From assembly GCF_014898055.3 (NCBI RefSeq), contig NW_023601543.1:10377314-10441313 (forward strand): a DNA stretch of 64,000 bases, written 5' to 3'. Origin of the DNA: Talpa occidentalis (Eukaryota > Chordata > Mammalia > Eulipotyphla > Talpidae). Within the stretch, counting starts at the first letter, position 1. Each line of letters begins with the position of its first letter. The notes under the pieces are model-generated. The model was not told the origin of the DNA. It did not search any database and was given only the letters and a program-made list of their open reading frames with translations. The position numbers and the translations under genes are program-made. Of the stretch, positions 57,546-64,000 are shown one piece after another.

Positions 57546-58225
57546 AAACACATCGCTATGTCAAATCCGAAGGACCGAGGGGATGAATATGGTTTACTAG
57601 TCTCTTTTGCAATGGAAATATGACCTGCGATTTGGCAAGAGACATCCATTTTCTGTAATGTCACTCAAGGAGTAAGCTACAGAAACTTCATCCATTTTTT
57701 GTTATTCATAACAATACTTGATACTTACATACTATGGCATTTTCATCAAAGGATCTCAGAACATACAATTAGCAAGTATTAGTCAGTTTTCAGATGGGAA
57801 GTCAGAGGTGCTGAGAAGGCAAAGCCAGGCACCGTGAATCTGCCTGGGATGGCGAACTTCTGGAAAGTACCTTTTCTAGCCCTGACCTAATCAGTCAATT
57901 CAAAGGTGACACACCCGCCAGTCCAGAAGTTCCATTCCAGTCAGAAGTAAAAAAAAAAAGAGGAAAGACAGAGGTCAGGCTTTCATGAACTCATAGACTC
58001 CGACTCAGACACGGTCTTGGGCCAGATGCAGCCCAGCCTCTGACATGCGCATGTTCTCTTTCGAGACTATCATCAGTCATGAGAGGTCCTAGACTGTCTA
58101 GAACCTGAACACTATTTAGCAGAGTAACACATTTTGTTGGTGGAACAGTTATTTTTTAAGTTGGGATCTGTCTTCCCTGGAGCAGTTATTCTATTTTTTA
58201 ATTTATTCTTGAAGGTTCTGTGGAT
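57546..58225. other. Unique-looking non-coding stretch
   Basis: A weak MIR-like trace (57770-57840) is too decayed to call. No exon recognised. Confidence 0.4.
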
Positions 58226-58229
58226 GATA

Positions 58230-58448
58230 CCCGTTAGCATAGGGAATCAGAGGTGAGTAAGGGATGGATGGTCTCCATCCTCCAGGATCTCAGTGTCCAG
58301 TGAAGGGAATAGACACCCACCTGTGGGAGGTGCTTTAGTAAAGGTGTGAACATGGGAGTCCAGAAGTGCAAATTCTGAGCCGTCTCCAGAGAAGTCAGGA
58401 AAGTTCTCCTGGAGGGGCTAGCCCTGAACTGAATGTGATACTTGGAAA
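58230..58448 (-). repeat. L2-like fragment
   Basis: CATCCTCCAGGATCTCAGTGTCCAGTG ... GGAAAGTTCTCCTGGAGGGG follows complement-strand L2 (58276-58416). Confidence 0.6.
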
Positions 58449-58454
58449 TAGGGG

Positions 58455-58715
58455 TAATCAAGGTAAAATTAAGTCATACGGGTGACTCCTAATCCAACAT
58501 GACAGGCATCATTTAAAAAAAGGGTTAATTCAGACACAGAGACACACACCACACACACAGGGAAACACATTGTAAAAATGGAGGGAGAGATCAAGGTGAT
58601 GCAGCTACAAATCAAGGATTGCCAAGGATTGCCAGCAAACCCCCAGAAGCCAGGTGAGAAGACTGGAACAGGTTCTCCCTCACAGCCCTCAGAAAGAACC
58701 CACACCTACAGAGTC
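58455..58715 (+). repeat. MLT1-type LTR fragment
   Basis: TGACTCCTAATCCAACATGACAGG, GACACAGAGACACACACC and GATCAAGGTGATGCAGCTACAA then GCCAAGGATTGCCAGCAAACC match the middle of MLT1 in order. Confidence 0.75.
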
Positions 58716-58939
58716 AAGATGTTGAGAAAATATCAGGATACATGCCCAAAAATATCCATACCAAGACACTGTATCATTTAATTTCTGAAAACTTAAACAA
58801 ATGATATAACACTATCTGCTGTGGAACTCAATGAACATAGAGGAAATATTCAAGACAATTATATTTGAAAAGTGGGGAGGGCAAAGTCACCTAAATTATA
58901 TTGAGGTGTCTATTCTTCACTCAATGCAGTAAAATGTCA

Positions 58940-59577
58940 ACATTAGTAGGATGTGATCATTTATGTACTTGTTAGGGAATACCTAGAGCAACCACAAAGA
59001 AAATTACACAAATCAATATACTCAAAAGCATTATAAATAAACATAATTTTTTTAGCAATTTTTATTTATTTTTTTTAAGATTTATTTATTTATTTATACA
59101 AGCACTGGGTACAGTCAGAGGGCGAGAGAATTCACAGAGCCAGAGTGGAGAGTAGAACTGGCAGAGTGACGAAGTACACTGCTGAGGGGAGCAGCGGGCA
59201 GCAGGAGAGGTCTGTGCGCCATGTGGGACCCTCGCTGGTGGCCGGGGATCGAAGCAGGACTGCAGAGGCTGCAGGCAGCTTCGCAGCCCAGCGCTCAACC
59301 GCTGCACCACGAGGGGAGGCCCAATAAACAGAATTTTAAAATTGTTCAAGTAACCCACTGAAGGGAAGAAAAATGAAAAAGAGAATCAAGAAACAGAGAA
59401 CAAACATAAAACATATATTAAAAATGACAGACTTAAGCCCTGACATTTCCATAATAACTTTAAATGTTTGTGGTCTCAATTCACCAATTACAAGGCAGCG
59501 ATTGGTTGAGTAGATTAAAAATATATGACTTAACTCTATTCTGTCTATAAGAAAACTCACTTCAAATATAACAATAT
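58940..59577 (+). repeat. L1 5' ORF2 fragment, part 1
   Basis: TTTAAATGTTTGTGGTCTCAATTC and AGGCAGCGATTGGTTGAGTAG are the L1 endonuclease region (decayed 'taaatgtaaatggattaaat ... gacagagattggcagaatgg'). The stretch is interrupted by a SINE at 59051-59322 and then by Tigger1. Confidence 0.75.
59051..59322 (-). mobile_element. tRNA-derived SINE, long form A
   Basis: Tail TTTAAGATTTATTTATTTAT, ACTGGGTACAGTCAGAG and head GCACCACGAGGGGAGGCCC. Flanked by near-identical AATAAACATAATTTT (59036-59050) and AATAAACAGAATTTT (59323-59337). Confidence 0.92.
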
Positions 59578-60956
59578 AGGCACAGTTCAGAGATATTGTG
59601 GGTTTGGTTCCAGCCCTCCTCTATAAAGCGAGTCACATGGATTTTTTTGGTTTCCCAGTGCATATAAAAGCTATATTTATACTATACTGTAGTCTATTAA
59701 GTGTGCAACAACATCTGGTCTAAAATATACACACCCTGGGCCCCTCCCCACAGTGGCGCAGTGGGTTGAGTGCAGCGCAGTGATGCTGTCCGCAGCCTCT
59801 GCAGCTCAGGTTCGATTCCCGACCGCCCAGGGAGATTCCCACATGGCAGAGCAGACCTCTCCTTTCTTGCCCGCTGCTCCCCTCAGCAGTGTTTTTGTTC
59901 CGTCTGCCTGTTCTGCTCCCCACTCAGTCTCTGGTGAATTCTCTCACCCTCCCGCTCAGCTGGCCTGTACCCCAGTGTACAAATAAATAAATCTTGAAAA
60001 AAAAAAGAAAAGAAACTCTGAATTCATCAATAAATTTCAAATACATTTATAAAAATAAAATAAAATATACCCCCCCCCAACACACAAATTATCTTCTGGA
60101 TAATTTGCTGCAGATTTTATATCAGTGCCTGTTTCACTTTGTACTTTGCACTTCTATATTGTGAAGATGGACAGTTTCCTCATGAACCAACCTTTGCTAG
60201 CTTCCAAGTTTTATTTTGCAGCTCCCTCACTTCTCTCAAACTTCAGAGTATTAAAGACAGTTAGCACCTTGCTAGGGATTAGGCTTTGGCTTAAGGGAAT
60301 GTTGTGACTAGTTTGATCTTTTATTCAGACCACTAAAACTTTCTCCATATCAGCAATAAGGCTGTTTCACTTTCTTATCATTCGTGTGTTCACTGAATTA
60401 GAACTTTTAATTTCTTTCAAGAACTTTCCTTTGCATTCACAACTTGCCTAACTGTTTGGCTCAAGGGACCTAGCTATTAGCTTTTGACATGCCTTTCTCA
60501 CTAAGCTTAATCACTTCTAAATTTTGATTTAAAGTGGAGACATGAGATTCTTCCTTTCACTTGACACTTAGAGGACATTTACAGGGTTTTTAATAGGCCT
60601 AATTTCAATATGGTTGTGTCTCAGGGAACAGGGAGATCTGAGTAGAGGGAGAGTGATGGGGATGGGCCACTCGGTGGAGCTGTCAGAACACACACATTTA
60701 TTAAGTTCACCCTCTTATATGGGTGAGGTTCATGGTCCCCCCAAATAACCTCAAAGATCACTGGCCATAGGTCACCATAATAGATGTAACTAATTAAAAC
60801 ATCTGAACTATCGCAAGCATTATATAAAAATGTGACACAGAGACACAAAGTAAGCATGTGCTGTTGCTTGATGCAGAGTTGCCACAAACCTTCCATTTGG
60901 AAAAAGTGCAATATCTGAAAATAATAAAGCGAAGCACAATAAAATGAGATGTACCT
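59578..60956 (-). mobile_element. Tigger1 DNA transposon (pogo/Tc1-mariner), internally deleted
   Basis: Both ends are visible as inverted copies: GAGATATTGTGGGTTTGGTTCC near 59592 and AATAAAGCGAAGCACAATAAAATGAG near 60922 on the right. The inside carries GTGCATATAAAAGCTATATT, CCACTAAAACTTTCTCCATATC, TCTCAGGGAACAGGGAG and AAATGTGACACAGAGACAC in Tigger1 order. At about 1.05 kb without the SINE it lacks most of the transposase gene. It lies in L1 sequence and is itself split by the SINE at 59731. Confidence 0.85.
59731..60060 (+). mobile_element. tRNA-derived SINE, long form, inside Tigger1
   Basis: Head GGCCCCTCCCCACAGTGGCG, B box GGTTCGATTCCC, body CCCGCTGCTCCCCTCAGCAG, and a long AT-rich tail to about 60060. 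The word TAAAATATAC occurs at 59721-59730 and 60061-60070, giving a short duplication. The extra ATTCATCAATAAATTTC stretch in the tail is unusual. Confidence 0.88.
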
Positions 60957-61192
60957 ATGCGGTCAGGTTGAAAGTAAAAGGATAGTAAAAGATAGACCAT
61001 GGAAATATTAATCAAGAGAAAGCAGGGATGGCCATGTTAATAGCAGATTAAATGAACTTCATAACAAGAGAAATTACTACAAAGAACGACATTACATAAT
61101 GATTTAAAAAAAAAGTCCACCAAGGAGACCACCAAACAACAGAGCTACAAGATATGTGAGTAAAACCTACAGATATGAAAGGAGAAATAGAC

Positions 61193-61223
<31 letters not shown>

Positions 61224-62560
61224 CCACAATAATAGTTGCAAACCTCAATACCCCACTCTCAGCCATTGATAGAACCACTAGACGGATGATCAGCAAGACT
61301 ATAGAAGATCTTAACACAATCAACCAACAGGATCTAACTGACATATTTAGAATATTACACTTAACCACAGTTGAATACACATTTTTTTTTCAAGCACTTA
61401 TAGAACATTCACCAAAATAACTATATCCTGTGTGATTAAAAAAAAACTTAGCAAATGTAAAATGAAATCATACAAAATATGCTTTTGACCAAAACCAAAC
61501 TAGAAATCAATAACAAAGATAAAATGGAAATCACCGCTTAGAAAATAAATAGTACACTTAGTAACGCATGACTTAAAAAAATAGTCTCAAAGGAAATTAA
61601 AAGATACATACAATTGACTGAAAATGAAAAATATATCAACATATATTTCATGTATCTAAAACAGTGCCAAAAGGAAAATTTATAACAACTGAACACTTAA
61701 GTTAGAAAAGGAAAAATGTATCACATCTCCTTAAGAACCTAGAAAAAGAATAGCAAGGTAAGCCAAAAGAAAGCAGAGGAAAGAAAGAATAATGATAAGA
61801 GCAGAAATCAATGACATTGAAACCAGGACATTAATAGAGAAAATTAATAAAGGCAAAAGCTGGTTCTTCAAAGAAACTCAATAAATTTGATAACCCTATA
61901 GCAAGTTTAAAAAGTTATGAAGAGAGAAGATACAAGTTACCAATATCAGGAATGAATTAAGGATATCACAGCAGATTTGTCAGTAATCAACAGGATAGTA
62001 AGACAATAATATAAATCAATTTCTGGTCATAAATTCACAAACAGGAACTTATACACAAATGGTCACAGCATCTTTATTTGTAATAGTCCCAAGATGGAAA
62101 CTATCCAGATGTTCTTCAATGGATGAGTAGTTAACCAAACTGTGGTACATCCATACCATGGATTACACTGGAATACAAAGAAACCAACCACAGATAATAT
62201 GTAACAACTTGAATGAATCTCAAGGGAGAAAAAGCCAAACTCAAAAGCATGCATCCTGAGCAAATTCATTTAGACGACATTCTCAGGATGGCCAAACTAG
62301 AACAATGGGGGACAGATGAGGGGATGGCAGGGATGGGGGGAGAGGATAGGTCTGGTAGAAAGAAGTAAGTAGTTTTGTGATGATAGTAGAGTGTCTTGAT
62401 CGTGGTGGTTGTACAAATCTTAAGATGTGAGAAAATTGCATAGAGCTACATAGCACATATTATGTGTTATACTGTGGATAACTGGCAATGTTTGAATAAA
62501 CACTATGGAGTTCACCTATAGATAGTTCCTAACTTTAATATTGCCCTGTAAGTTGTGTAT
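60957..62560 (+). repeat. L1 ORF2 fragment, part 2, to 3' end
   Basis: CAGGTTGAAAGTAAAAGGATAG continues the endonuclease region exactly where part 1 stopped. Later landmarks include CAAAAGCTGGTTCTTCAAAG (61855) and, after an internal deletion near 62020, AGTCCCAAGATGGAAACTATCC and TGGATGAGTAGTTAACCAAAC. Heavily decayed, so an old L1M-type copy. Confidence 0.8.
61193..61222. repeat. (AAT)n microsatellite
   Basis: About nine ATA/AAT units inside the L1 remnant. Confidence 0.93.
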
Positions 62561-63290
62561 GATGCCAGCATTGGGGGAAGTTAGGGGAGAGCTGCTCAGG
62601 GCTTCTCCATGCGCTTATTTGCAACCTCCAGTGAATTTATAATTATTTCAACATAAAACAGCACAAAAATATTTGGGGACCAAGTGAGAGACTTTGTATA
62701 TGAAGTTCTTAGTCACCCAAGAATGCTCATTGTTGACACCATGATTACTCATCTGCCTTCCTGATCCAAACTTTCCCCCATTTATAACATCCCCAAAGAG
62801 TATTACCAAAGTGAGAGGCTTTGCTCTTTGTGGTCATTCCAAGAAAAACCCAAATCCTTTTTTTAACCTTGCTGAAGCAAGCAGTTATCTATCAAGCTGC
62901 CTCCTCGTAGCCCTGCTTTCTTCCTTCAAGACAGCAATATATCTGGTCAAACAATAAAACACACGTATTAATGCAATTAAAAGAACTTGTGTAATGGTGA
63001 TCTTCACATCTAGTCAAAACAAAAGTTAAGAGCACCAGCATCCTGAACTAAAGAGAGACTATATTATACAATTTTGTATACGACAGGTATGATCTGTGTC
63101 ATTCATTTATAGGAATCCAGATGGAACAAAGACACTCTGTTTCTTGGCTTTGGAAGTCAAGTTCAAATATTTCCCACTTTACCTGGCCTGTGTTAATAAC
63201 ATGGTCATTGACATGAGGTAAATGTATGTCCTGCTTCCACCTGTGAGTTATGTGTCCATAACTTAGAGGTTATGAGAGTATGAACCATTC
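62561..63290. other. Unique-looking non-coding stretch
   Basis: No exon or assigned repeat recognised. Confidence 0.4.
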
Positions 63291-63294
63291 ATGT

Positions 63295-63435
63295 GGACTT
63301 CTCTAAGCCTCACTTTGTCATCTGTATAGTGGGGTCATAATTATAACTACCCCAGTGGATTCCTGGAATTAGTCAATGAGATTAAAAAATATACTTAGTA
63401 TGACACCTCCTGGCATATAGTAAAAGCTTAACATA
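63295..63435 (+). repeat. MIR element
   Basis: CTCTAAGCCTCACTTTGTCATC ... AATTATAACTACCCCAG ... ATGAGATTAAAAAATATAC ... TGGCATATAGTAAAAGC follows the MIR 3' half. Confidence 0.75.
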
Positions 63436-64000
63436 CGGTGGCGGTGGTGGTATTATTTCACCAACTACCTCCAGTGGTAGCCAAGGCCTAGAACCCTTGG
63501 TTTTAGATCTCAATCCTTATTCTACATCCAAGTGAGGTTGGTCCTTCCTATCTACACCTTCTCAGAAACTTTTGAGAAAATTTTCAGGTTTCAAGTAAAC
63601 CTTAACATCTTTGGGGTCTACACTGTGGTTTTGACTGAGTTTCACTCTGGTATTTGGGTTCAGTCAAAGGTAGGTTCAAAGGGGAAGGGCTCTTTCATGC
63701 AACTACAACTGAAAATGTTTTCTGAAAATGAAAAGTGCTGAGTTTCACACAAATCTCTGGTCAGTTTACTTTCTTAGGTCAGACAACTCTGTTTTTACTA
63801 GTAGAGCCATCAGCCTAGAAGAGAGAAATGCTGTGGAAGGAGAAGAGGCTCCTTTCCCTGTCCAGTTATTATCCTGGGCATGACAGCCAGACGGTGGTAA
63901 GAAAGGTGGAAGTAGGTCCTGTCTGTGGGCACCATGTCTGCTGGGTATCAAGTTAAGTTAAAGAGATTGGTCTTGGGCACAGGCCATTCGCTGAGGCTGG
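63436..64000. other. Unique-looking non-coding stretch
   Basis: A GGTGGCGGTGGTGGT mini-repeat lies at 63437-63452. A 69-codon open frame at 63532 is unrecognised and has no gene context. Confidence 0.4.

Noticed and set aside
59578..60956. An active transposase gene in Tigger1
   Set aside because: The element is internally deleted to about 1 kb, interrupted by a SINE and has no long open frame.

Overview
This is nuclear DNA from a placental mammal. It contains spliced exons, ancient MIR, L2, MLT1, MER5 and Tigger fossils, many L1 fragments, and a lineage-specific tRNA-derived SINE present in 17 copies. I cannot name the order. The SINE head resembles the CCTGGTGGCGCAG heads of several laurasiatherian tRNA SINEs, but its body is not one I can name.

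Region 1 (1-9100) is the 5' two-thirds of CD40LG (CD40 ligand, CD154, TNFSF5) on the minus strand. Exon 1 (8795-8950), exon 2 (6798-6926), exon 3 (2040-2100) and exon 4 (154-216) join in frame with consensus splice sites and encode the cytoplasmic tail, the membrane anchor, the stalk and the first strand of the TNF-homology domain. Exon 5, which carries most of the receptor-binding domain, lies beyond the left edge. A short 5' UTR and a proximal promoter with an NFAT/ETS-like site lie at about 8951-9090. CD40LG is X-linked in other placental mammals, so the window is most likely X-chromosomal.

Region 2 (9100-48000) is the upstream flank. By human synteny it faces VGLL1, but I see no protein-coding exon here. 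It holds old repeats, microsatellites and young SINEs with clear target-site duplications, separated by unique-looking non-coding DNA.

Region 3 (48000-64000) is rich in LINE sequence. A processed pseudogene of MFF (mitochondrial fission factor), with its GC-rich 5' UTR, poly(A) tail and an 18-bp target-site duplication, sits inside an L1 ORF2 remnant at 49797-50949. A possible solo LTR lies at 51245-51855. A three-level nest (SINE within Tigger1 within L1) occupies roughly 58940-62560.

The only functional gene I can support is CD40LG. I found no new system. The points most worth following are codon-length changes in the CD40LG stalk, the nearly intact MFF retrocopy, the structure of the SINE family and the candidate LTR.
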